Of a stretch of 64,000 bases of DNA, positions 9,050-17,198 are shown piece after piece. How positions within the stretch are numbered: position 1 is the first letter of the stretch; every line of letters starts with the position of its first letter. The position numbers were made by a program, and so were the translations under genes. The stretch covers positions 248,001 through 312,000 of the forward strand of contig NZ_BMXK01000001.1 in the NCBI RefSeq assembly GCF_014651715.1, read 5' to 3'. The notes below the pieces were generated by a model that worked only from the letters and a program-made list of their open reading frames with translations, ran no database searches and was not told the origin of the DNA. Origin of the DNA: Zhihengliuella salsuginis. Lineage in GTDB: Bacteria; Actinomycetota; Actinomycetes; Actinomycetales; Micrococcaceae.

Positions 9050-10033
9050 ATGAGGCGACCCGAACCGCTGCCGGCACCGATCCGCAACGCTGTCTTCACC
9101 GGGCGGCAGGCTGCCGCGCTCGGGGTCGCGCCCGACCGGCTGAGAGCCGGTGACCTGCGGCGTGTCGGGGCCGGGCTCTACGCGCACGGCGACGTCGTCG
9201 TGGCGGACCTCGCCCTGGCCGCAGCACTGAGGTACCTCGATCCGAGGTCCTGGATGTCCCACCTGAGTGCCGCGACGCACCACGGGTTGTGGCTTCCGCC
9301 GTCGGGCGACGACGGGTTGCTGCATATCAGCCGGTTCCCGGGCAGCGTTCGCCGCCGCGCGCGCGGAATCGCCAGCCACGAGGGCATGCCCCTGGACGGC
9401 GAGGTCGAGTTCGTCCGCCCCGTTCCCGGCGCGCCCACCGGCGTGGACGGCACGGTCTCGACGCGGCCGCGGGCGTGGCTCGAGCTGGCCACGACTCTCG
9501 ACGAGGACTCGCTGGTGGCCATCGGCGACCAGTTGGTTCGGAGGCCGGACGAGCGCGGCGGCCGTCGCGCGCCGTACGCCACGATCACGGTCCTGGCCGA
9601 GATGCTCGCTCGGCATCCCCACATGAACGGCGTGGCCAGGGCCAGGCGCGCGCTGGAGCTGGTCCGGGTCGGCTCCGATTCACGTCCGGAGAGCCTGTTG
9701 CGCCTGGCGCTGGTCCGGGCCGGGCTGCCGGAGCCGGAGCTCCAGATCAGCCTCGATCCACGGGACTTCGCCGCACCGTCGGCAGATCTCGGCTACCGGG
9801 AGAGGAAGATCGTCCTGCAGTACGAGGGAGCGCAGCACCGCACGCCGGCGCAGTTCGCCCGCGACATCCACCGGGATCAGCGCTTCCAAGACGCAGGCTG
9901 GACGTCGTACAAGTACAGTGCCGAGGACCTTCAGACCGGGTTCGGGCGCGCAGTGCACGAGATGCGCGCGGCCCTTCGGGTGCCACCCACGAACAGGCGT
10001 CCGGGGAACGACGCTGACCCGTCCCGCGAATGA
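9050..10033 (+). CDS. DUF559 / VSR-like endonuclease-fold protein 1
   Basis: The 327-residue protein has an N-terminal winged-helix-like region (FTGRQAAALGVAPDRLRAGDL) resembling the AbiEi antitoxin N-domain, and a C-terminal restriction-endonuclease-like (DUF559) part: PESLLRLALVRAGLPEPELQ, DLGYRERKIVLQYEG, then HRTPAQFARDI. The E, D and QYEG pattern fits the PD-(D/E)XK core. Such genes are widespread in Micrococcales and uncharacterised. A paralogue lies at 24330-25256. GGGAGGATGG just upstream provides the ribosome site. Codon use and GC match the host better than the paralogue does. Confidence 0.7.
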   Translation: MRRPEPLPAPIRNAVFTGRQAAALGVAPDRLRAGDLRRVGAGLYAHGDVVVADLALAAALRYLDPRSWMSHLSAATHHGLWLPPSGDDGLLHISRFPGSVRRRARGIASHEGMPLDGEVEFVRPVPGAPTGVDGTVSTRPRAWLELATTLDEDSLVAIGDQLVRRPDERGGRRAPYATITVLAEMLARHPHMNGVARARRALELVRVGSDSRPESLLRLALVRAGLPEPELQISLDPRDFAAPSADLGYRERKIVLQYEGAQHRTPAQFARDIHRDQRFQDAGWTSYKYSAEDLQTGFGRAVHEMRAALRVPPTNRRPGNDADPSRE

Positions 10034-10048
10034 GCGCGGGTGCGCAGC

Positions 10049-11620
10049 TCAGCGTTCGAGAGTGACCGTCCGCAGGTCCAGGCGGCGCAGCACGACGTCG
10101 GCCGCCTCCGGGTCCGTGCCTGGCGACTTCCGGGCCTCGAGCACCTCGTGGCGGGCGGCGTCGAGCGCCTCGCGCTGGACCTGATCCATGACCTCGAGCG
10201 TCTGCCGGAGCCTGCGCATCTTCTCGGGGTCGTCCTCCGCGTCGCCCTCGAGCAGCGCGTGCAGCGACGACATCCGCTTGGCCAGCACGGCACGGCGTTC
10301 CGGCGGAAGTTTCTGCGCGATGCCGGAGCTCTCCATGGCCTCCAGCGCTACGCGCTGGGCACGGCGGGCCAGCGCGTGCTCCTGGCGCTCGAGTTCGGCC
10401 CGGTCGTCGGGGAGCCGGAGCCGGCGCATCAGCCACGGCAGTGTCAGACCCGGACCGACCAAGGTGACCAGCAGTACCGCGCACGCGGCGGCGATGACGA
10501 AGTTCCGGCTCTCGAGCGGCTCGCCCGACGCGGTGGTCGCCGGCAGCGCGAGGGCGAGGGCGAGCGTCGCCAGGCCGCGCATCCCGCACCATGTCAGGAC
10601 GAGGACCTCCTTGAGCGAGCCGGGCACCTTGTTCCGGCGTTCTGTTCCGCCCAGTTTGAGGATGCCCATCATCCACGAGAAGCGTACGAGCAGCACGGCC
10701 GCGCAGATCACCGCGATGCCCGGGACGAAACCCAGCAGGTCCGCACCCTCGTCCTCGATGACGTAGCGCATCTCGATCCCGACCAGCCCGAACGCGACGC
10801 CGGTGGTCAGCAGCTCTACGACCTCCCAGAACGAGGTGCGGGTCAGGCGCTCCTCCGAGTCCTGGGGGCGGGCCCGCCGGCCCAGCTCCAGGGCGGTGAC
10901 GACGACGGCGACGACCCCGGAGCAATGGAGCTCCTCGGCCAGCAGGTAGACGGCGTAGGGGGCGACGAGCGTCGTCGCGGACCGGGCGACGAGGTTCGGG
11001 ACGAACCGGTTCAGCGTGCCGACGAGCCAGGCCATGCCGAGGCCCAGCAGGCCGGCGCCGGCGGCGCCCAGGAGGAAAGCGGGGACGATCTCCCAGCCGA
11101 CGTCGCCCCCGCTCACGGCCGCGGCGACGGCCGCCTGGAAGACGACGATCGCCATGGCGTCGTTGAAGAGGCCCTCGGTCTGCAGCGTGGAGACGAGCCG
11201 GCGGGGCATGTTCACCTTGCCCGCGACGGCCTCGACGGCCACCGGATCCGGCGGGGCCACGATCGCTCCGAGGGCGATCGCGGACGGCAGCCCGACGGCC
11301 GGGACGATCCACCAGGCGAGGCCGGCCACGACGGCGATCGTGGCGACGATGAGCAGGACGGCGAGCAGGACCAGACTGCGCCAGCGGAGCCGGAAGACCG
11401 ACCAGGAGCTGCGCTGCGCTGCGGCGAAGAGCAGGGGCGGCAGGAACAGCGGCAGGATCAGCTCCGGGTCGATGCGGATCTCCGGGCTGAAGGGCAGGAA
11501 GGCGAAGCCGGCCGAGAAGAGGAGCATCAGCACCGGGTAGGGGAGGCGGATGCGCTCGCCGATGCCCACGACCAGCACGGTGCCGAAGAGGAGGCCGACG
11601 AGCAGGATCATAAACTCCAT
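10049..11620 (-). CDS. CPA1-family Na+/H+ antiporter
   Basis: The 523-residue protein has about 12 hydrophobic helices followed by a charged cytoplasmic tail of about 130 residues. It carries the antiporter motifs LPPLLFAAA, the ion-binding PPDPVAVEAV and EGLFNDAMAIVVF, which identify the NhaP/CPA1 group exchanging cytoplasmic Na+ (or K+) for H+. It lies 7 nt after the ion channel gene in the same direction, so the two are probably co-transcribed, perhaps linking cation homeostasis and membrane potential. Confidence 0.9.
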   Translation of the reverse strand: MEFMILLVGLLFGTVLVVGIGERIRLPYPVLMLLFSAGFAFLPFSPEIRIDPELILPLFLPPLLFAAAQRSSWSVFRLRWRSLVLLAVLLIVATIAVVAGLAWWIVPAVGLPSAIALGAIVAPPDPVAVEAVAGKVNMPRRLVSTLQTEGLFNDAMAIVVFQAAVAAAVSGGDVGWEIVPAFLLGAAGAGLLGLGMAWLVGTLNRFVPNLVARSATTLVAPYAVYLLAEELHCSGVVAVVVTALELGRRARPQDSEERLTRTSFWEVVELLTTGVAFGLVGIEMRYVIEDEGADLLGFVPGIAVICAAVLLVRFSWMMGILKLGGTERRNKVPGSLKEVLVLTWCGMRGLATLALALALPATTASGEPLESRNFVIAAACAVLLVTLVGPGLTLPWLMRRLRLPDDRAELERQEHALARRAQRVALEAMESSGIAQKLPPERRAVLAKRMSSLHALLEGDAEDDPEKMRRLRQTLEVMDQVQREALDAARHEVLEARKSPGTDPEAADVVLRRLDLRTVTLER

Positions 11621-11627
11621 GGCTCGA

Positions 11628-12422
11628 CTATTCCACGTCCGGGCGAACTGGCCGCGACGCCCGAACCTCCGCCGTCGCCCCCAGCTCCGCAGGCCCCTGG
11701 CTGTGGCTGGACGAGGACCAGATGCCGACCAGACGGGCCACCACGATCGTGAGGTAGAGCGTCGCGCCGACCCCGTGGAAGGTGACCAGGGAGCGCGACC
11801 AGGCGGTGGTCGCGAGGATGTCCCCGTAGCCGACGGTGGACATGGTCACGTAGCTGAAGTAGACCAGCTGCGGCCAGGTCGGGGAGATGCCCGGCGTCAG
11901 CGGGTCCTCGAAACTGCCGGGGACCAGCAGCTCGATGCCCGCGTACACGGCGCCGAAGAACCCGCCCACGATCACGTAGACCGTCAGCGCCGCCAGGATC
12001 AGCGAGAGCCCGTCGGCGCGCTGGCGGCGGAACAGGAAGACGCCGAGCTTGCCGATGATCACCGCCATGAAGAGGGCGACGGTGAACAGCATGACCACGG
12101 TGATCGTCTCGTTGCGCTGATTGAACGAGTAGACGATCCCCACCGTCGTGGAGACCGCCCCGAGGAGGACGAACGGGAGGAGCCCGCGGCCCTGTTCGTG
12201 CACGATGAGCAGGGCGAAGAAGAGCATGCCGCCGTAGAGGGCCATGTACAGGCCCGTCCAGAGCTCGCCGTGCAGGGTGACCGGGTACCCGAACTGGAGG
12301 ACCACCGCGAAGGCGAGCATCAGCGCCAGCGCGCCGCGCAGCCCGATGCGGTCGATGAGGGCCTCGGCCGCCGCGCCGACGGTCCGGTGCAGGCGGCTGC
12401 GCGATGACTGGGCGGGTGGCAT
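11628..12422 (-). CDS. Potassium-channel-like protein (ion_trans_2 pore)
   Basis: The 264-residue protein has about six hydrophobic segments. The last pair frames a P-loop with the K+ selectivity filter, in YFSYVTMSTVGYGDI at about residues 190-204. The N-terminal helices lack an arginine-rich voltage sensor. The final ~40 residues are duplicated as a relic at 8700-8816. Transcribed with the CPA1 antiporter. Likely a K+ or non-selective cation leak channel of the inner membrane; gating is unknown. Confidence 0.85.
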   Translation of the reverse strand: MPPAQSSRSRLHRTVGAAAEALIDRIGLRGALALMLAFAVVLQFGYPVTLHGELWTGLYMALYGGMLFFALLIVHEQGRGLLPFVLLGAVSTTVGIVYSFNQRNETITVVMLFTVALFMAVIIGKLGVFLFRRQRADGLSLILAALTVYVIVGGFFGAVYAGIELLVPGSFEDPLTPGISPTWPQLVYFSYVTMSTVGYGDILATTAWSRSLVTFHGVGATLYLTIVVARLVGIWSSSSHSQGPAELGATAEVRASRPVRPDVE

Positions 12423-12483
12423 CCTGCCTCCTGGGGTGCTGGGGTGTTCACTTTCAACCTACGGGTTTCCGTAGGATGATCCC

Positions 12484-13671
12484 ATGTTCGAATCGCGCGG
12501 AACCCTCGGAGTCTTGAGGAACCAACGTCCCGGCACGCACGGCGTGGGCGGGATGGAGCTGTTCTTCGACCTCGTCTACGTCTTCGCGATCATCCAGCTC
12601 TCGCACTTCCTGCTCCACCACCTGTCGTGGCAGGGCGCGGCCGAGGCCGCTGTCCTCTTCGCGGCCGTCTGGTGGGGGTGGAACTACACGGCCTGGGCCA
12701 TGAACTGGTTGGACCCTCAGCACGCGAGCGTCCGGGTGCTGCTGGCATTCCTCATGCTGTGCGCGCTGGGCATGGCGATCGCGATCCCCGAGTCCTTCGG
12801 CGAGCGGGCCTGGCTGTTCGCGGGCGCCTACATCGTGTTCCAGATCGTGCGCAGCGCCTTCATGGTGCTCGCGTTCCGAGGTCAGCAGATGGGGCGCAAC
12901 TACGCGCAGCTGCTGGCGTGGAGCGGCATCGCGAGCGTGGTCTGGATCGCCGGCGCGGCCGCCCCCGAGGAGTACCGGCTGGCCGTCTGGGCCCTGGCCG
13001 TGATCGTCGACTACATGGCGCCCCTGGTCGGTTTCTGGCTCCCGGGAGTCGGCACGAGCGACATGAGCACGTGGCCGCTCGACGAGCCGCACCTGGCGGA
13101 ACGCAGCCGGCTGCTCTTCATCATCGCGCTCGGCGAGTCGATCCTCATCCTCGGCGGCGTGCTGCTTGAGGCGGAGTTGACGCCGGCCGTCGTCACGGCG
13201 GCGGTGATGGGCTTCTGCGCGATCGTGATGCTGTGGTGGCTCTACTTCTCCGCACGCCACGGCAACGCATACCACGAGGCGCCCGAACTTGAACGGGCCT
13301 CGCACGTGGCCCGGGCGGCCTACGCGTATGCGCATGCGTTCATGGTGGCGGGTGCGATCGTGGCGGCCGTCGCAGTGGAGCTCGTCGTGGCGCACCCGCT
13401 GGAGAACGAGGGCTGGCCGGTGGCGCTGACGCTCACGGCGGGGCCGGCCCTCTACCTGCTCGGCAACATCGGGTTCGTCGCCGCGCACACGGGCCGGGCG
13501 CCGACGTCGCGCATCGTCGCGCTGGGCCTGCTGGTCCTGGTGCTGCCCCTGAACGCAGTGCTGATCAACCTGCTGGCCGGAGCTGTCGTCACGCTGATCC
13601 TGCTCGGCCTGCTGCTGGCCACGGTGACCCTCCGTCAGTCCTCCCGCCCGGCGGGGGCCTCCACCCGGTGA
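12484..13671 (+). CDS. Low temperature requirement protein A (LtrA) family membrane protein
   Basis: The 395-residue protein has about ten helices and LtrA hallmarks: GMELFFDLVYVFAI at residues 23-36, WWGWNYTAW, ERSRLLFIIALGESIL and WWLYFSARH. The biochemical role of LtrA is unknown; the name comes from a Listeria cold-growth mutant. TAGGAT (12472-12477) lies 6 nt before the ATG with no ribosome site, suggesting a leaderless mRNA. Its last 37 bp overlap the convergent HxlR gene. Confidence 0.9.
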   Translation: MFESRGTLGVLRNQRPGTHGVGGMELFFDLVYVFAIIQLSHFLLHHLSWQGAAEAAVLFAAVWWGWNYTAWAMNWLDPQHASVRVLLAFLMLCALGMAIAIPESFGERAWLFAGAYIVFQIVRSAFMVLAFRGQQMGRNYAQLLAWSGIASVVWIAGAAAPEEYRLAVWALAVIVDYMAPLVGFWLPGVGTSDMSTWPLDEPHLAERSRLLFIIALGESILILGGVLLEAELTPAVVTAAVMGFCAIVMLWWLYFSARHGNAYHEAPELERASHVARAAYAYAHAFMVAGAIVAAVAVELVVAHPLENEGWPVALTLTAGPALYLLGNIGFVAAHTGRAPTSRIVALGLLVLVLPLNAVLINLLAGAVVTLILLGLLLATVTLRQSSRPAGASTR

Positions 13672-14366
13672 GTTGCGGGAGCGATCGACGTGGCCTCGAC
13701 AAGCCGCCGGACGGCGTCAGGGCTGCCGGACACGGAGACTCCTGGCAGTTGCTCGAGAGGCACACCCCCGATGAGGCACGTCTTCCAGTCCCGCGTCGAC
13801 GCCGACACCTGAGCGTCGGAGGACTCCGCAGCCGTTGATCTGACGATCATCGTCGTGCCGGCCCCGATGCGCGCCCGGTAGTAGACCGGCTCCGCGCCGC
13901 CGGACCCGGTTTTCTCCTGTTGGCGCGAATCCCAGAGGCACAGGCCCACGGTGTGCTCGGGGCCGTCGCCCACGGCCCTGGCGTGCGCACGCATCGCGAG
14001 GACGACCGTATCCGGGCTCATGTCCGCGTCCAGCGGCAGCTCCGGTGACGCGACCGCCCACAGCGACAACGCGGTATTGACGGATTCCAAACCGTAGCCC
14101 CAGTCGCTGAGTTCATAGACTTCCACGCGCCCCGGCGGCGGTAGTCGTCGGCGCAGGACGACGCCGTGGGACTCAAGATCGTGCAGGCGCTGCGTCAGGA
14201 CGGCGGGACCGATGCCGACCACGTCGCGCTGGATGTCGGAGAAGCGTTTCGGGCCCAGCAGGAGTTCGCGCACCACGATCATGGTCCACCGGTCCCCGAT
14301 GAGGTCGAGGGCGTGGGCGGCGGCGCATCCGTCGTTGTACGAGCCGTAGGAGCGTCGGGAAGCCAT
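13635..14366 (-). CDS. HxlR-family regulator with SCP2-like C-terminal domain
   Basis: Residues 1-110 form an HxlR winged helix (ALDLIGDRWTMIVVRELLLGPKRFSDIQ, written here only as landmark ALDLIGDRWTMIVVRELL; then LTQRLHDLESHGVV). The remaining ~130 residues resemble the SCP2 sterol-carrier-like domain fused to many actinobacterial HxlR proteins, a possible ligand pocket. The start is ATG at 14366; GTG at 14372 is an alternative. The gene is divergent from two mycothiol-dependent DinB enzymes, its likely targets, with a dyad between. The 3' end overlaps ltrA by 37 bp. Confidence 0.85.
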   Translation of the reverse strand: MASRRSYGSYNDGCAAAHALDLIGDRWTMIVVRELLLGPKRFSDIQRDVVGIGPAVLTQRLHDLESHGVVLRRRLPPPGRVEVYELSDWGYGLESVNTALSLWAVASPELPLDADMSPDTVVLAMRAHARAVGDGPEHTVGLCLWDSRQQEKTGSGGAEPVYYRARIGAGTTMIVRSTAAESSDAQVSASTRDWKTCLIGGVPLEQLPGVSVSGSPDAVRRLVEATSIAPATHRVEAPAGRED

Positions 14367-14375
14367 TGACACAGC

Positions 14376-14396
14376 ATACTACATATGCAGTAGTGT
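14376..14396. promoter_or_regulatory. Candidate HxlR operator between divergent genes
   Basis: ACTAC and GTAGT (14378-14394) form a dyad around CATATG, directly upstream of the HxlR start. The area is AT-rich relative to its surroundings. Position fits autoregulation and control of the divergent DinB genes. Confidence 0.5.
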
Positions 14397-14474
14397 TTAC
14401 TTCAGTATTAGTAGTAGCAAGCGAGTGGCGCCACCATCCGAAGTTTGACTCCTCGTCCCACGTAAGGAACCGGC

Positions 14475-15116
14475 ATGCACACCACGGCAGCAGCGATCTG
14501 GCAGACGGTCCACGAGGAGAGACAACGCCTCGCCGCGGACCTCGACGGGCTGCGGGGTGAGCAGTGGACAGTCCCGTCTCTCTGTCCGGGGTGGGACGTT
14601 CACGATGTCCTCGCCCACCTCGTCGACTCAGCCCGGATCGGTCGGTTCGGGTTCGTCCGCGAGCTCCTGGCGGCGCGGTTCGACTTCGATCGGGCCAACG
14701 AACGGGGAATCGCGCGGGAGAAGCGGCAGGATCCACGCGACACCGTCGCCGCGCTCCGTGCGGCCGCCGGCCTGACTCGGACGCCCCCGGCGCAGCCGGC
14801 CACGCGCCTGGTCGAAGCCATCGTCCACGGCGAGGACATCCGCCGGCCGCTCGGCCTGACGGGCAGCTACCCGGAGACGGCGATTGCCGAGGCCTTGAAG
14901 TACCAGCTACGCACGCCCGTCTCATTTGGCGGCGGACGCGAGCGCGCAGAGGGCTTGCAGCTCATCGACCGCAATACCGGGGCCACGTGGGGCGACGGCG
15001 ACAGTATCACTGGCGACGCCGTCGATCTGCTGCTGGCGGTCTCGGGGCGTCGTGTGGAACGCGACGGGCTCTCCGGAGCCGGTGCCGACCGGCTCACCGC
15101 AGCTGAACGGGCGTGA
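14475..15116 (+). CDS. Maleylpyruvate-isomerase-family mycothiol-dependent enzyme 1
   Basis: The 213-residue protein belongs to the DinB/MDMPI superfamily. The N-terminal four-helix bundle carries the metal-binding histidines (one in DVLAHLVDSAR, another in VHGEDIRRPLG) with the family signature LCPGWDVHDVLAHL at about residues 36-49. A second C-terminal domain (residues 140-205) follows. Family members use mycothiol or catalyse metal-dependent thiol transfers; the substrate here is unknown. It is first of a tandem pair with a paralogue 6 nt downstream. Confidence 0.85.
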   Translation: MHTTAAAIWQTVHEERQRLAADLDGLRGEQWTVPSLCPGWDVHDVLAHLVDSARIGRFGFVRELLAARFDFDRANERGIAREKRQDPRDTVAALRAAAGLTRTPPAQPATRLVEAIVHGEDIRRPLGLTGSYPETAIAEALKYQLRTPVSFGGGRERAEGLQLIDRNTGATWGDGDSITGDAVDLLLAVSGRRVERDGLSGAGADRLTAAERA

Positions 15117-15122
15117 GGCAAC

Positions 15123-15776
15123 ATGACCCGGAGCCAGAACGCGGAGCTGTGGGCGCTGGCGAGCGCTGAAAGATCGGCGCTGGCAGACGACCTCGCGACG
15201 CTCAGCGAGGACCAGTGGCGGATAGAAACTCTGTGCCCTGCGTGGGATGTCGAAGACGTCGTCGCCCACCTCATCTCTGCGGCGAGCATGAACCAGTGGC
15301 GCTGGCTGCGCAGCATGGTCGGCGCGCGTTTCCGGCCCGATGTGCACAATCAGCGCCGGCTGACCGAGCACCGGGGCGCGAGCCCGGCCGAGACGCTGGA
15401 ACGGTTCCGCGCCGTCGTCGACAGCACCACGGCCCCCTCGGGGCATATCCCCGCGTACCTGGGCGAGATCGTCGTGCACGCCCAGGACATCCGCCGGCCG
15501 GCGGGAATGCGCAATGCTCCGCGCGTCGAATCGCTGACGCCGGTGGCCGGGTTCTTCGCCCGGCGGGACTTCGCCGTGGACAGTCGAACCCGTGCAGCCG
15601 GCCTGCATCTGCGAGCCGACGACGGTCCGTTCGTCGCCGGCTCCGGCCCGGAAGTCACCGGTTCAACGCTGGCCTTGGTGATGTGCATGGCCGGCCGCGC
15701 AGCCTACCTCGAGGAACTCGACGGCCCGGGCGTGGCGGTGTTGGGGCAGCGACTCCGGGAGGGCGCTGCGGCCTAG
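15123..15776 (+). CDS. Maleylpyruvate-isomerase-family mycothiol-dependent enzyme 2
   Basis: This 217-residue paralogue of the preceding gene has the same signature (LCPAWDVEDVVAHL) and second histidine motif (VVHAQDIRRPAG). The tandem arrangement and similar length indicate local duplication, with clear divergence in the C-terminal half. Both are probably under the divergent HxlR regulator. Substrate unknown. Confidence 0.85.
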   Translation: MTRSQNAELWALASAERSALADDLATLSEDQWRIETLCPAWDVEDVVAHLISAASMNQWRWLRSMVGARFRPDVHNQRRLTEHRGASPAETLERFRAVVDSTTAPSGHIPAYLGEIVVHAQDIRRPAGMRNAPRVESLTPVAGFFARRDFAVDSRTRAAGLHLRADDGPFVAGSGPEVTGSTLALVMCMAGRAAYLEELDGPGVAVLGQRLREGAAA

Positions 15777-15826
15777 TTCGCTGGCGGGCCGTTCGCGCCC
15801 GAAACGCCGCGCCCGGCGGCCGCCCG

Positions 15827-16882
15827 TCAGGATTCCAGCAGGTCCGGCACGGCGAGCAGCCCCTCCAGCCCGCGGATCTCGTCCGGGGCCAATTGGATGT
15901 TGAGGACCGGTGTACGCGGCAGTGCGGCCGCCAGGTCCGCCACGAACGGCTCCTCCTGGCTCCGCCGCCGTGCCATGAAATCCCCGGCACCTGCGGGCGA
16001 GCGCTTGTTCACGACCAGCGAGCGCACGCCGATGCCCTGCCGGTGCAGCTGCTGGGCGAATTCGATCGTCTCGGCCACCGGCAGCCGTTCGGCCGCGAGC
16101 ACCAGCACGAACGCCGTGCGCTCGGCGTCCGCCAGCAGCTCGCGCAGGCGGGCGAACCGTTTCCGGCGCCGGGTCAGGACGGAGCGGATCTGCGCGTCGC
16201 GGGCGTCGGCGGCGTCCGACTTGCCGCCCAGCCCGGCCACCGCCGCACCGAACTTCTCGCTCGCCTCCCGGCGCTTGAGCAGCCCGTCCGTCCAGGCCGT
16301 CATCATCTCCGGCAGCTCCATCAGCCGGGCGGTGTGCCCGGACGGGGCGGTGTCGAACACGACGACGTCGTAGCCCGCGTCGCGCGTCCGGCCCGCCCGT
16401 CCGTCCGCGCGCCCGGGGGCCGTGCCGCCGTGGGCATCCGGCGCCGGAGCCTCGTCGCCGACGACCTGCTCGGTCAGCTCCGCGATCCGCTCGAGCACCG
16501 AGGCCTCGTGCGTGCCCGGCGCCTCGGCGGCCAGCCGCAGGTACCGGTCCACCTCGCGGTGCAGGTGCTCGGGCATCATGGCGCGGATCGTCTTCCCGAC
16601 CTCCTTCAAGTGCCTCTCGCTGGTGGCCGCCGGATCGATCTCCAGCGCGTCGAGCCGGCCGCCGTCGTCGTGCGTGGAGAGCGTGGTGGGGGAGTCGGCG
16701 AGGCGCGTTCCGAACAGGTGGCCCAGGTTGTGGGCGGGGTCGGTGGAGACGAGCAGGACGCGCCGGCCGGCGTCGGACTCGGCGACCGCGGTGGCGGCGG
16801 CGAGCGTGGTCTTGCCGACGCCGCCCTTGCCGGAGAAGAACACGACGCGCGCGCCGTGCGTGAGCGAGCGCAGATCAGGCAT
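15827..16882 (-). CDS. ArsA-type ATPase, third gene of the cstA operon
   Basis: The 351-residue P-loop ATPase has the deviant Walker A FFSGKGGVGKTTLAAATA at residues 15-32, switch I STDPAHNLGHLFGT, and switch II VVFDTAPSGHTARLMELP. These define the ArsA/Get3 family. The paired cysteines used by arsenite-activated ArsA are not evident, and no arsB or arsR is nearby, so an arsenic role is unlikely. It lies 9 nt after the CC-star gene and downstream of cstA. Inference: an energy-dependent assembly or targeting factor for the CstA system. Confidence 0.85.
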   Translation of the reverse strand: MPDLRSLTHGARVVFFSGKGGVGKTTLAAATAVAESDAGRRVLLVSTDPAHNLGHLFGTRLADSPTTLSTHDDGGRLDALEIDPAATSERHLKEVGKTIRAMMPEHLHREVDRYLRLAAEAPGTHEASVLERIAELTEQVVGDEAPAPDAHGGTAPGRADGRAGRTRDAGYDVVVFDTAPSGHTARLMELPEMMTAWTDGLLKRREASEKFGAAVAGLGGKSDAADARDAQIRSVLTRRRKRFARLRELLADAERTAFVLVLAAERLPVAETIEFAQQLHRQGIGVRSLVVNKRSPAGAGDFMARRRSQEEPFVADLAAALPRTPVLNIQLAPDEIRGLEGLLAVPDLLES

Positions 16883-16891
16883 GCGGTCCTT

Positions 16892-17146
16892 TCAGCAGCA
16901 GGAGATCGAGTCGAGCGGCGAGCGGTCCATGCCCATGCGCCGGTGCCAGTCGTGGAAGTGCTCGAAGACGACCGGCAGCAGCTCGAGCGTGTAGTAGCTC
17001 GCCGGGTTCGGCACGCCGAGGGACTCGGAGAGGACCAGCATCATGAACAGGTCCTCCTCGTCGCGCTGGGCGCGCGCGAGGGTCCGCCGGTACGGCGCGT
17101 AGTAGAACTCGCGCAGCCCGGCGGCGAACCCCGCCAGCCGTCCCAT
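16892..17146 (-). CDS. Small C-terminal CC protein (cory-CC-star type)
   Basis: The 84-residue protein ends in two adjacent cysteines immediately before the stop (DSISCC), the defining feature of the actinobacterial cory-CC-star family. It also contains FYYAPYRRTLARAQRDEEDL and SLGVPNPASYYTLELLP. Function is unknown. It is sandwiched between cstA and an ArsA-type ATPase; a protein with a C-terminal Cys pair next to a Get3/ArsA ATPase could be its client or cofactor. Confidence 0.85.
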   Translation of the reverse strand: MGRLAGFAAGLREFYYAPYRRTLARAQRDEEDLFMMLVLSESLGVPNPASYYTLELLPVVFEHFHDWHRRMGMDRSPLDSISCC

Positions 17147-17198
17147 TCCTGCTCCTGACGTCTTCTCCGTGCCGGCCCGTCGGTTCGACGGCGCCCGG

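Noticed and set aside
15827-16882. Arsenite-pump ATPase of an ars operon
   Set aside because: No arsB, arsR, arsC or arsD is adjacent and the activating cysteines are not evident; the gene follows cstA.
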